A DNA stretch of 64,000 bases from positions 62,001 to 126,000 of the forward strand of contig NZ_ML136871.1 in NCBI RefSeq assembly GCF_004009905.1, written 5' to 3'. Shown one piece after another: positions 44,781-52,446 of the stretch. This stretch comes from Lactobacillus xujianguonis. GTDB taxonomy: Bacteria; Bacillota; Bacilli; Lactobacillales; Lactobacillaceae. A program made the position numbers and the translations under genes. The number at the start of each line of letters is the position of its first letter. Position 1 is the stretch's first letter. The notes beneath the pieces are model-generated. The model saw only the letters and a program-made list of their open reading frames with translations, searched no databases and was not told where the DNA came from.

Positions 44781-44897
44781 CACATGATGCGTGTTTAATT
44801 TTTAAGAGAGGATTAGGTTTTCCCTTATTTCCCGACAATATATATTATGCACTGATCTAGTTCTATTGGAGTTCAGTGATTGTTCACTAATCTTCCG

Positions 44898-45353
44898 CTA
44901 ATTGTCCACATAAACATGTAAGTCAATCTTATCTTCTAGCTCTACATCACACTGATCTTGCCAGTAGTCATAACTATCAGCAAACTCATTAAGAGCAATT
45001 GGTTTAAGTTGACTGTAGTAATAAGTCTTTTCATAAGGCAGCATCATGATGAGTTGTTCTTGAGGGATGTACTTAATATAGTTACCTATTAATACAATTC
45101 GACTTGTGTCTGAGCAGTGATAAATCGTTTGGCATATAGCGTCAACAACTTTACCAATACTGAAAGAATTAACCATCATTCTTTCTTGTCCATCAGTACG
45201 ATTACTATGACTAGAAGCACTTGATAACTGCGGACTTGATAAATCAGTTAAACTACGTCCACATCGTCTAGCTAATCTAGGCAATTTGGACTTTAGCAAT
45301 TTATCAACTCTATTAGCAGTCTTGTCAAAATCTACATCAGCAAAAAGGTCCAC
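44898..45353 (-). CDS. ArpU-family late transcription regulator
   Basis: About 151 aa. DKTANRVDKLLKSKLPRLARRCG and LSSPQLSSASSHSNRTDGQE..GKVVDAICQTIYHCSDTSRIVL are the ArpU hallmark; the C-terminus (IALNEFADSYDYWQ) is a sigma-region-4-like helix-turn-helix. GGAG eight bases before GTG at 45353 favours that start. Switches on the late (packaging to lysis) genes. Confidence 0.9.
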   Translation of the reverse strand: MDLFADVDFDKTANRVDKLLKSKLPRLARRCGRSLTDLSSPQLSSASSHSNRTDGQERMMVNSFSIGKVVDAICQTIYHCSDTSRIVLIGNYIKYIPQEQLIMMLPYEKTYYYSQLKPIALNEFADSYDYWQDQCDVELEDKIDLHVYVDN

Positions 45354-45390
45354 AGCTATCACTCCATATATAACTAAATCTGATAGTACT

Positions 45391-45396
45391 ATTATA
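45391..45396 (-). promoter_or_regulatory. -10 element upstream of arpU
   Basis: Minus-strand TATAAT in GGCTTATAATAGT, about 40 bases before the arpU start; no good -35, so it may need an activator. Confidence 0.4.
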
Positions 45397-45476
45397 AGCC
45401 ATGCGGGTTAGTTATACATTAGGGTAAATGTAAGAATCTAGACCGTTTTTAACTTGTAGTTCTTGGCTTCCGCGAA

Positions 45477-45812
45477 CTAAGTAATAGCAGCCATCTGCAA
45501 TATTGCTCCAAATGTAATTGCCATACTTGACAGAATATCTTGTTTTTTCCTTAAATGATTTCTTTGTAGAATCGTTCCAATTGTAGCCTTATTCAGTCCG
45601 GTTGCACGTGCAATATAAGCATTTGAGTGTCCCAAATAATTAAGCCTAATTATTTGATCAACATCCATTTTTGATTTCTTATGTGGCATTGACAGCAACT
45701 CATGAATTTGCTTTAATTTAGTGTTTGATTTAGGAGCCTTAGCAACTGAACCATATTGATCTTCTAAGTCATGAATTAAAAGCAAAGCTTTTTGATAATT
45801 AGTCATTTCCAT
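45477..45812 (-). CDS. Helix-turn-helix protein of unknown role
   Basis: About 111 aa from MEMTNYQKALLLIHDLEDQYG. VDQIIRLNYLGHSNAYIARATGLNKATIGTILQRNHL is a clear helix-turn-helix of the resolvase/sigma type. Overlaps its upstream neighbour by 14 bases. A DNA-binding partner for ArpU or a terminase-like factor are both possible. Confidence 0.65.
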   Translation of the reverse strand: MEMTNYQKALLLIHDLEDQYGSVAKAPKSNTKLKQIHELLSMPHKKSKMDVDQIIRLNYLGHSNAYIARATGLNKATIGTILQRNHLRKKQDILSSMAITFGAILQMAAIT

Positions 45813-46032
45813 CGTTCTCACTCATATCAATGTATTTTATAATCGCACGAGTGGCAACCATCGACATTGGTTCATTCACTCGATTAGCATAATCTTTCAA
45901 CACATCATAAGTTGATGCATCAATTAAAATATCCACTCCATTACCTCCATGTAATACTGCATTCCAGTCAAGTGATTTTATGGCACGAGCGAATTTTAAG
46001 TTACCCTCTGCAATTTCAGTATTAATAGCCAT
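45799..46032 (-). CDS. Small phage protein, unknown
   Basis: 77 aa from MAINTEIAEGNLKFARA (GGAGG 11 bases upstream). VDILIDASTYDVLKDYANRVNEPMSMVATRAIIKYID looks like a ribbon-helix-helix repressor C-terminal half. Overlaps both neighbours. Confidence 0.55.
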   Translation of the reverse strand: MAINTEIAEGNLKFARAIKSLDWNAVLHGGNGVDILIDASTYDVLKDYANRVNEPMSMVATRAIIKYIDMSENDGND

Positions 46033-46465
46033 ATCCAACTAAGCCTCCATCGATAATCATCAAAGCATCATTAACAGTGCGAGCAATGCCGTGAATGATG
46101 TTATGAGATTGAAGCATTTTATGAAAAGTCGTTTGTTCTGCGCGTGCCTTACCATCAGCTCTTTTAACTTCAATAAAAAATACTTTCCCATCAGTCCAGC
46201 GAAAGCCAAATAGATCAGAGAAACCTTTTGGAAGTCCTGTAGAAAAGAATCTACCATCAGGAAGCCTAATCTTACCAACATTTGCACGAAAAACTGTGCA
46301 TTGATGTTTTGATAATGCCAATTGGATTTTCTTTTGAATAGCATGTTCAGAATCATCATCTTGACCGGTAGTTACAGTGCTTGGTGCATAGAATTCAAAA
46401 GAAACAGAAATCTTTCCATCTATCTTATGAATGTTTAAATCAGTAACTTCAGGAAAGAATGGCAT
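46022..46465 (-). CDS. VRR-NUC domain nuclease
   Basis: 147 aa from MPFFPEVTDLNIHKIDG. The VRR-NUC pattern is complete: SEHAIQKKIQLALSKHQ, VFRANVGKIRLPDGRFFSTGLPKGFSDLFGFR, KVFFIEVKRADGKARAEQ, HGIARTVNDALMII, with the nuclease D...E-x-K. Stand-alone VRR-NUC proteins are frequent in phage replication modules and are thought to cut branched DNA. Confidence 0.88.
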   Translation of the reverse strand: MPFFPEVTDLNIHKIDGKISVSFEFYAPSTVTTGQDDDSEHAIQKKIQLALSKHQCTVFRANVGKIRLPDGRFFSTGLPKGFSDLFGFRWTDGKVFFIEVKRADGKARAEQTTFHKMLQSHNIIHGIARTVNDALMIIDGGLVGYGY

Positions 46466-46481
46466 ATCAAACAATCCTAAA

Positions 46482-46757
46482 TTATCCAAGAGAATCACCA
46501 CTCGTATTAAAAATGTAACCACTGTATTTGTCAGAACGCATAAGCTTCTGTAAATCTTTCATAGTTGCATGTGGTTTGATTACTTCGATCGATGCTGGAT
46601 CCAATGGATAGAAGTCACTCATAAATTCATCGCCCCATAAACCTCCACATTTTACAGGGATGTAAATTTCTGTAGCTGTTTTATCCAAAACAATGGAATC
46701 AGCAAAAACCTTACGTCCATTTTTGTCATGACTAATCGGATTAGCCTTACTTGACAT
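46482..46757 (-). CDS. Small phage protein, unknown
   Basis: 91 aa from MSSKANPISHDKNGRKVFADSIV. Compact beta-rich start then helices; no family recognised. Overlaps the previous gene by 11 bases. Confidence 0.55.
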   Translation of the reverse strand: MSSKANPISHDKNGRKVFADSIVLDKTATEIYIPVKCGGLWGDEFMSDFYPLDPASIEVIKPHATMKDLQKLMRSDKYSGYIFNTSGDSLG

Positions 46758-46965
46758 AATTGTTGTCCTCCAAATCATGTATTTTTCTAGCAAGAATCAT
46801 GATTGATTCCCACAACAGATTATCTTGAGCTGTAGACTTATGATCACTAGCTTCATAACATTTTTTGATTGTTTCCAAGATTTGATCATTAAGTTCATTT
46901 GAATCGTGAATTGTTTTCATCATTTTTTCGTTTGATTTACTGTTTCGATGATTAGAAATCATCAT
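46747..46965 (-). CDS. Small helical phage protein, unknown
   Basis: About 72 aa; the start is unsure (tandem ATG at 46965 or 46923, no clear ribosome site). HDSNELNDQILETIKKCYEASDHKS..WESIMILARKIHDLED is mostly helical. Confidence 0.45.
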   Translation of the reverse strand: MMISNHRNSKSNEKMMKTIHDSNELNDQILETIKKCYEASDHKSTAQDNLLWESIMILARKIHDLEDNNYVK

Positions 46966-46994
46966 TAAAATGATAAAAAACAATCAGAATGAGA

Positions 46995-47207
46995 TTAATG
47001 ATTGTCTGTATCATTTTTCTCTTCAATCATTTCAGTCTGCATACTCATTAAGCTAGCAACAATACCGGTTTTCTGCATTTGGGCTAATTCGTTTAAGTTA
47101 ACCTTATCAATGCTGGCAGTTAACTTAATAACCACTGCATCATCTTTAAAGTTCACGGCGTTAACGGCTGCAGGAAATTTAATTTTCTTGCCTTCTAAAT
47201 CTTTCAT
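46995..47207 (-). CDS. Small phage protein, unknown
   Basis: 70 aa, MKDLEGKKIKFPAAVNAVNFKDDAVVIKLTA: short beta sheet then helix (LNELAQMQKTGIVASLMSMQTEMIEE). No family recognised; the gene starts two bases after the preceding stop. Confidence 0.5.
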   Translation of the reverse strand: MKDLEGKKIKFPAAVNAVNFKDDAVVIKLTASIDKVNLNELAQMQKTGIVASLMSMQTEMIEEKNDTDNH

Positions 47208-47209
47208 GT

Positions 47210-47473
47210 TTATTCCACGCTTTCATAAATTTGCACATTGTTTTTTTTGCATGCTTCAAATAGCTCATAACGATCATTAAAAATACGTGTTAAATTAAGA
47301 AAACATGCTAACGGTTGTGTATCTGGCACAAAAACATTAGCTCCTTCATATGTTTTCTTTGGAGGCTTAGTTTCACAAAATTTACCATAGCCAACAAAAT
47401 CACCTTGTTCAAGAAAATAAGTTTTTCTTGGTATTAACTGATCTGCTGACGTAATCTCTCTGGTATCATGCAT
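47210..47473 (-). CDS. Small phage protein, unknown
   Basis: 87 aa from MHDTREITSADQLIPRKTYFLEQGDF. AAGGAG seven bases upstream selects this ATG rather than one two codons earlier. A compact beta-barrel-like pattern (TYFLEQGDFVGYGKF); not recognised. Confidence 0.5.
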   Translation of the reverse strand: MHDTREITSADQLIPRKTYFLEQGDFVGYGKFCETKPPKKTYEGANVFVPDTQPLACFLNLTRIFNDRYELFEACKKNNVQIYESVE

Positions 47474-47475
47474 CT

Positions 47476-47550
47476 TCATGCTCCTTTAACCATTTCAAAC
47501 CAAGTGCATCCCTGCCAGTCACCATCGTCATCGTACACTGTGACTTTCAT
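47476..47550 (-). CDS. 24-aa peptide
   Basis: MKVTVYDDDGDWQGCTW start, ending EMVKGA, behind AAGGAGCAAC. Its last codons contain the ribosome site of the next gene. Short, but the signal is strong and the layout is that of a real, coupled micro-gene. Confidence 0.5.
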   Translation of the reverse strand: MKVTVYDDDGDWQGCTWFEMVKGA

Positions 47551-47558
47551 GTTGCTCC

Positions 47559-47972
47559 TTAATAATCATATGCATCGTTAAGCATTTCTTCTAAGTCGTT
47601 TTGCCAATCATCTGTATCAAAACCATAAATCCACTGTAATTTATTTAACATTGCAGTAAGTAATTCATTTGCCTCATCTTGACGTTCAAATTTGTTTGAG
47701 TAAGATTCAATTTCATTAAGTATTGAATCAATTGCCTTTCTACGTTTATTTGCTCTCACTGTATTTTTAGGCACATCTTTAAATACCAGCGTTCCACGTT
47801 TTAAACCTATTGCTTTTTCAATATTCCTTAAATTTAATTCATCTGAATCAACAACTTGTGCATATTCCTCATTTTCAGATGTTAAATAGTTAATCATTCC
47901 TGAAACTAGTCTTCTGTTAACTGCTGTAACGTATTCTTGTTTGTCAGTGTCATAAATAATTGCTTTAGTCAT
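47559..47972 (-). CDS. Small phage protein, unknown
   Basis: 137 aa from MTKAIIYDTDKQEYVTAV (ribosome site GGAGC). Acidic helical protein ending in WQNDLEEMLNDAYDY. No family recognised. Confidence 0.5.
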   Translation of the reverse strand: MTKAIIYDTDKQEYVTAVNRRLVSGMINYLTSENEEYAQVVDSDELNLRNIEKAIGLKRGTLVFKDVPKNTVRANKRRKAIDSILNEIESYSNKFERQDEANELLTAMLNKLQWIYGFDTDDWQNDLEEMLNDAYDY

Positions 47973-48171
47973 TTTCGTGCTCCTTTTCAAACTCTTCTTT
48001 GGCTTTTTCTGTTAGGAACTTAAGCGTCAGCATCGTAGCATTAAAGCCTAAATAAAGTTTTCTTGTGTTAACTTTATGACCTTTATTCCAATGCCATTGT
48101 TGTCTTTTGACATCACTTAACTCAGACTCAACAGTTTTAATTCCATCATTAAACAGTTTTTTATCAATCAT
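47965..48171 (-). CDS. Small basic helical phage protein, unknown
   Basis: 68 aa; KRQQWHWNKGHKVNTRKLYLGF followed by a helix (MLTLKFLTEKAKEEFEKEHEND). Overlaps both neighbours by 8 bases. Confidence 0.5.
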   Translation of the reverse strand: MIDKKLFNDGIKTVESELSDVKRQQWHWNKGHKVNTRKLYLGFNATMLTLKFLTEKAKEEFEKEHEND

Positions 48172-48739
48172 TTTCCTTCTCCTTTAGCCATTTCAACCCC
48201 AAAATGGAGTAGCCGGCTAAATCTAATAACGTATCTTCAAGTGATTCATCATTTTCCTTTAGCTCACCCTTTTTAATCAACGAACTAATTCGATTAAATT
48301 TATCGCCCAAACGAATTTTCAAAACTAGCAAGCCATCCTCATCCAGTGATTTACCAAATGAATCGCCATAAGCATCATTCTTTTCCTGTAATGTTTCAGC
48401 CAAATGATCCGTGTACTTGATGAAAGGGTTAGATTTATTCATCGGAATAATTAATTCATGATTAGAATTTCTAACTGCTTCAATCTGATTAATGAAATCA
48501 TTTAATAAAGATTCTTGATGAGAATTAAGAAATTTTAATCCATTATTCAACCATTTTTTCTTAGTGAAATCATAAATATCTGTTGGATGAAGTGGATGAC
48601 TAATTATGCCAATTTTTTCCACATTCATAGCATTTTGTTGTTTTAGCAATGGTAACCACGCTAGATCAAGTCTGTCGTCAATTTTACGTACTGCTGCAAT
48701 TAATTCTTCTGGTCTAGTGTCTTTAGTAATCTCAGTCAT
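48164..48739 (-). CDS. Nucleotide-modification-associated (DUF1599-like) protein
   Basis: 191 aa. Residues about 105-185 (LAETLQEKNDAYGDSFGKSLDEDGLLVLKIRLGDKFNRI..DTLLDLAGYSILGLKWL) match the DUF1599/MazG-like domain linked to nucleotide metabolism or base modification in phages. The N-terminal 100 residues are unassigned. Preceded by a 13-codon ORF (48754-48795) with its own GAAAGGA site. Confidence 0.75.
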   Translation of the reverse strand: MTEITKDTRPEELIAAVRKIDDRLDLAWLPLLKQQNAMNVEKIGIISHPLHPTDIYDFTKKKWLNNGLKFLNSHQESLLNDFINQIEAVRNSNHELIIPMNKSNPFIKYTDHLAETLQEKNDAYGDSFGKSLDEDGLLVLKIRLGDKFNRISSLIKKGELKENDESLEDTLLDLAGYSILGLKWLKEKEND

Positions 48740-48787
48740 TGCTAGGCTCCTTTCTAACGTCCCGCATGTAGTCCTATTGATAAAGGT

Positions 48788-48967
48788 TCAATCATATAAA
48801 ATCCTTTCTAATTTGATGATTAATTGATTAGTATCGCTTTTATCGTCATAATCAATTAATCTGATAATTCCGTCATGTGACTTCCACACCGGCTGCGCGA
48901 TGTGGTAAGCGAACTTAATCGTGGTACCGTCACTGTAATACCAATTTCCGTTTTTGAAGTTAATCAT
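48788..48967 (-). CDS. 59-aa phage protein, unknown
   Basis: MINFKNGNWYYSDGTTIKFAY, then IIRLIDYDDKSDTNQLII. Beta-rich, Trp/Tyr-rich; overlaps the upstream stop by 8 bases (AAGAGATGATTAA). No family recognised. Confidence 0.5.
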   Translation of the reverse strand: MINFKNGNWYYSDGTTIKFAYHIAQPVWKSHDGIIRLIDYDDKSDTNQLIIKLERILYD

Positions 48968-49166
48968 CTCTTATGTTTAAAAACAAAACTTGATCACGAT
49001 CAATTATCGTAAATTCCTTATCATTATTGTTAAAGTAAAGAAAATGGTTACTTGATTGATCCAATCGAATACTGTCTTTCAATTCTTTTGCATCTGAATA
49101 TGAATCACACAATTCAACAGGAAAGGTAAACTCTTTTCCGTTTTTTAAGGCAACTTTAACTTTCAT
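48960..49166 (-). CDS. Small phage protein, unknown
   Basis: 68 aa: MKVKVALKNGKEFTFPVE, FLYFNNNDKEFTIIDRDQVLFLNIRDD; an all-beta ferredoxin/SH3-like pattern. First gene downstream of the AT-rich spacer after the primase. Confidence 0.5.
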   Translation of the reverse strand: MKVKVALKNGKEFTFPVELCDSYSDAKELKDSIRLDQSSNHFLYFNNNDKEFTIIDRDQVLFLNIRDD

Positions 49167-49453
49167 TTTTCCTCCACATCAACTGAGTACAAACATGAGT
49201 TGGTCTTGTGACTAGTTTTCAAAAAAAGTGACACGTTTATGTTTAGTTCGTGACGGCTACAAGTCCTACAGCCAGTAGTATTGTGTTAAGTATTACTACT
49301 TTTTTTCTTTTAAATATATTTATAAAAAAGAAAAATAATATAAAAAGATATGTTTTTAAACTAATCATTTCAAAAAAAGCAATCACAGCCATACGGACGC
49401 AAGACTTGCCGCGATTTGTTAACTAGTCATATCACATCACAGCTAGTCACAGA
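49167..49453. other. AT-rich spacer with inverted repeats: candidate replication origin
   Basis: 287 bp without a gene. GTGACTAG (49208-49215) and its reverse complement CTAGTCAC (49443-49450), plus ACTAGTCA (49422-49429), flank an almost pure A/T stretch (about 49290-49360). AGTAGTA/TACTACT followed by T7 (about 49273-49307) is also present. Directly downstream of the primase-helicase gene. No initiator gene is seen, so the origin call is tentative. Confidence 0.4.
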
Positions 49454-51781
49454 TTAATTCCAGTCAAAATGAAGTGGTTCTTTTTTTAATTTAATACCGA
49501 TATAGTATCGTCCATCGCTTCTATGTTCTTTTGGAAGTTTCTTAGTCATTTCTTTGCCAAACTTAGTCATTGACATTAAGTGTTCATTGGAATTTTTAGC
49601 CCAATCACGGTAGCAATCGTATAACGGTCTAGCTTGAATGCTATAACCGCCACCTGCAACACAGCACTCATCAAGGAATGCTTCAAGCGGATCCATACTT
49701 TGTCTGTATGTTCGCGATGCATCCCTGACTTTATCAGGATCTTTAAGACCCTCTCTCTGCCACATGATTGCACCCTGAACGATCCAATTTAAAATTCCAG
49801 TCCATTCAGATCTCAACTTGTTTTCCAAATTTTTATCAACTTTGTTTTCTGGAATCTGGACATTGAATGGAATAACTTTTAGTCTGCGCCAGATACCCTC
49901 ATCAGTACCTCTGATAAATGGTAAGTGGTTAGTTGCCATCCAGATTTTAAATTTAGGATCATATTCGAATTCTTTACCGTAAAGAAACCGTGCTAGAATT
50001 TTATCTCCACCGGTCAATTGCTTAACTAGTGATTCGTCTAAGCGACTACCCTCATTAGCTTCAGAACTGGTTACTAACCTGGTATTTTCCAATCGGGCAA
50101 TGTCAGAATTAGCACTCCCTCCCGAATTGTGGACGACAATGGATTCAACTGACATTTGTTTAGCATAAGAACCAAGAATGTTTCTCAAAGTATTAATAAA
50201 TACTGATTTACCATTACGACCAGTACCAAGTAGTAAAAACATTACTTGTTCTGCAGTGGAACCAGTAGCAGAATAACCAACAGCTTTTTGAATGTAATGA
50301 ATTAATTCTGGATCATGATTAAAGATTTGATCTAAGAAGGTTTCCCACATTGGAGCATCAACATTGTCTGAGTACTCTGCTGTAGTTTGCTCACTAAACA
50401 TCATCTTGATGTTGTGATCTTTTAACTCACCATTAGTTAAATCAACATATCCGGATTCAGTGTTTAGAATCATATTGTCATGATCAAACAAACCGTGATT
50501 AATCGTGACGTATTTTTTAAATTCATCGATCATATGAACTTTGGCCATATGAGAGCGAGAGTCTTTGATAAATTTTCGCCACTCATTCATGATCTTGCTG
50601 CTATCCGTTTTAGTTGAAAAACTATTATCTGGTTTTTCAGTTTTGATTGAATTAACAACTTTTTCTGCGGCTAGCTCAATGTGTCTGCCGTTATCTGGTT
50701 CCCAATATGATCCATTATAGAAATACCACTGCTTGTCATCAGCTAAATACCGGAACACTTCACCGAATTGGTCATTAAGTCTCTGTCCTCTCCCCGTATC
50801 ATCCCAGGAACGAGCAGGCTTTTTCTTTTTTGGCTGATTCCATGCAAAAGTTAATTTAGGTTTCTTACCATTCTGCTTAGGATCATAAATGTTTTGTGTG
50901 TCATTGATAGCCCTATTTAACAGGGATGTTCCATAAGTAGTGGCACCGCGTTTTTCATCGTATTTTTCTCGCATCAAAGTACTGTTTCGAAAAATAGTAT
51001 CCATCTTGTGAAAGTCACGTCCACACCAGAAGGCAAGATCATTAGCAAATGCAAGATCAGCTTCAGATTGAGAGCCGTAAAATTGTTCCCAACCGCCCTC
51101 CATGAACATCTTGAATCGTGTACCAATACTTGAAGCCTCAGCTTTTTTAATAATTTCAGGAATTGAAAGATCAATTGCAGAAATCTCAGTATCACTGACT
51201 GTGTTTGGAATTTTCTTTTCCTTGCCAAATAGAAAATCGTAAAGCGTCTGCATTTCAGAATCATTGAGCGATTGAACTCCAGGTGGGCTAATTGAATTAC
51301 CAGTTAGTGCAAAGAAACGTCCTTTTTGATACATTTCAAAATTTCCTTTTCTTCTGCGTCTGCCTGGAATCTTGCCTTTAAAGATTGCATGGATCCCGGT
51401 ACCACTTTGTGATATTTCCATGTAAGTCCCTTTAGTTAATTGTTTGAATTTATTAACTAAGTTGTCTGGAGTATTGTCACCTTGATGCCAATCGGATATA
51501 TCATCTTGAATGTGATCAATATCCAAGCCTACATAGCCATTAGCAAAGTAAAACGCTAAGCCGTCTGCATGTGCATTTTCTTGCAATGCTTGGTAAGCAG
51601 TATCAAAATCAGACCATGTATTAGGGTCATTTGACTTACCGGTTCTACCAGTATGCGGATCAAGTGGAATTTTAGTGTTTTTCTTTCGCTCCGGCACCCA
51701 TTTCAAATGAAACAAGCCCCATTGTTTCAATTCTTTTAACTCATTAGGAATCGTTTTTTCGTAATGTGTGAATTTTGCCAC
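49454..51781 (-). CDS. PrimPol plus D5/SF3 helicase replication protein
   Basis: 775 aa, GTG start with GGAGG ten bases upstream. Residues about 1-170 form a primase-polymerase domain (GYVGLDIDHI with the metal-binding DxD, SGTGIHAIF, RFFALTGNS). The D5_N region spans about 370-480, and the SF3 helicase about 500-700 with Walker A LLLGTGRNGKSVF. Primes and unwinds phage DNA. Confidence 0.92.
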   Translation of the reverse strand: MAKFTHYEKTIPNELKELKQWGLFHLKWVPERKKNTKIPLDPHTGRTGKSNDPNTWSDFDTAYQALQENAHADGLAFYFANGYVGLDIDHIQDDISDWHQGDNTPDNLVNKFKQLTKGTYMEISQSGTGIHAIFKGKIPGRRRRKGNFEMYQKGRFFALTGNSISPPGVQSLNDSEMQTLYDFLFGKEKKIPNTVSDTEISAIDLSIPEIIKKAEASSIGTRFKMFMEGGWEQFYGSQSEADLAFANDLAFWCGRDFHKMDTIFRNSTLMREKYDEKRGATTYGTSLLNRAINDTQNIYDPKQNGKKPKLTFAWNQPKKKKPARSWDDTGRGQRLNDQFGEVFRYLADDKQWYFYNGSYWEPDNGRHIELAAEKVVNSIKTEKPDNSFSTKTDSSKIMNEWRKFIKDSRSHMAKVHMIDEFKKYVTINHGLFDHDNMILNTESGYVDLTNGELKDHNIKMMFSEQTTAEYSDNVDAPMWETFLDQIFNHDPELIHYIQKAVGYSATGSTAEQVMFLLLGTGRNGKSVFINTLRNILGSYAKQMSVESIVVHNSGGSANSDIARLENTRLVTSSEANEGSRLDESLVKQLTGGDKILARFLYGKEFEYDPKFKIWMATNHLPFIRGTDEGIWRRLKVIPFNVQIPENKVDKNLENKLRSEWTGILNWIVQGAIMWQREGLKDPDKVRDASRTYRQSMDPLEAFLDECCVAGGGYSIQARPLYDCYRDWAKNSNEHLMSMTKFGKEMTKKLPKEHRSDGRYYIGIKLKKEPLHFDWN

Positions 51782-51788
51782 CTATTAA

Positions 51789-51872
51789 TCACCTCCACAT
51801 TACATAAATGATGTAAGCAATCACGAGTAACAAACATAATCCACTAAGGATAATTTCTATTTGCATATTCAT
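51789..51872 (-). CDS. 27-aa membrane peptide
   Basis: Begins MNMQIEIILSG, then an uninterrupted hydrophobic helix ending YVMWR. The stop overlaps the ribosome site of the primase gene (GTGGAGGTGA). Weak ribosome site of its own; probably read by ribosomes ending the SSB-like gene two bases upstream. Confidence 0.4.
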   Translation of the reverse strand: MNMQIEIILSGLCLLLVIAYIIYVMWR

Positions 51873-51874
51873 GA

Positions 51875-52444
51875 TTAGAATGGAATATCCGCATCACTTA
51901 ACTCAGTGGCATTTGCATCACCGCGCGTACCTTGGAATGGATCATCTGCTGCAGGCTTAGCACCTTGCTTTGGATACTTGGTTGGATGCCATGAGTTAGT
52001 GAAAGTACTGTTTTGTTTACGTTTTTCACCTTGATATTCGTTCTCACCAAGTGAAACGTAAATTCTAACAAACTTGCCTTCACAAGCTTTCATCAAGTCA
52101 TCTTTACCTTTGATGTACTTGTCAATTTGTGCTTGAGTTAAGCCAATTGCATCAGCGATATTTGCTAAATCCTCTTGGCTGTACTCACCTGAATCTTGAC
52201 CGGTGTTAGGATCTTTAGCAGTCCATACATTAGCAAAGTAGTGTCTGCCATGTTCCTTAGCATTGGTGTCTTTAAGTTCAGGTACTTTATCCAAATCATC
52301 ACGAATTAAGAAATCGAATTTCATGTATTCGTGACCACCCTTACTTGCATCACCAGTAACTTTACTGATTTGCATTTCGTAAATTCCTTTTGGAATCAAA
52401 TTTGATTTGTCGTTTGTTTTTTCTTTTAAGTCAATAAAACCCAT
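51875..52444 (-). CDS. DUF669 protein with an SSB-type tail
   Basis: 189 aa. GFIDLKEKTNDKSNLIPKGIYEMQISKVTG and YMKFDFLIRDD match DUF669. A disordered Lys/Pro-rich linker is followed by the C-terminus ATELSDADIPF, almost the D-D-D-I-P-F tip of bacterial SSB that recruits host repair proteins. Located between helicase and primase genes, it is most likely the phage's single-strand DNA-binding protein. Confidence 0.82.
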   Translation of the reverse strand: MGFIDLKEKTNDKSNLIPKGIYEMQISKVTGDASKGGHEYMKFDFLIRDDLDKVPELKDTNAKEHGRHYFANVWTAKDPNTGQDSGEYSQEDLANIADAIGLTQAQIDKYIKGKDDLMKACEGKFVRIYVSLGENEYQGEKRKQNSTFTNSWHPTKYPKQGAKPAADDPFQGTRGDANATELSDADIPF

Positions 52445-52446
52445 TG

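Noticed and set aside
44553-44798. 81-codon plus-strand frame over the tRNA region
   Set aside because: Covers the tRNA, its hairpin and the T-arm fragment; no ribosome site and no recognisable protein pattern.
44740-44820. Second tRNA gene
   Set aside because: Only the T-arm and 3' acceptor strand are present; no paired 5' acceptor, D-arm or anticodon arm could be found.
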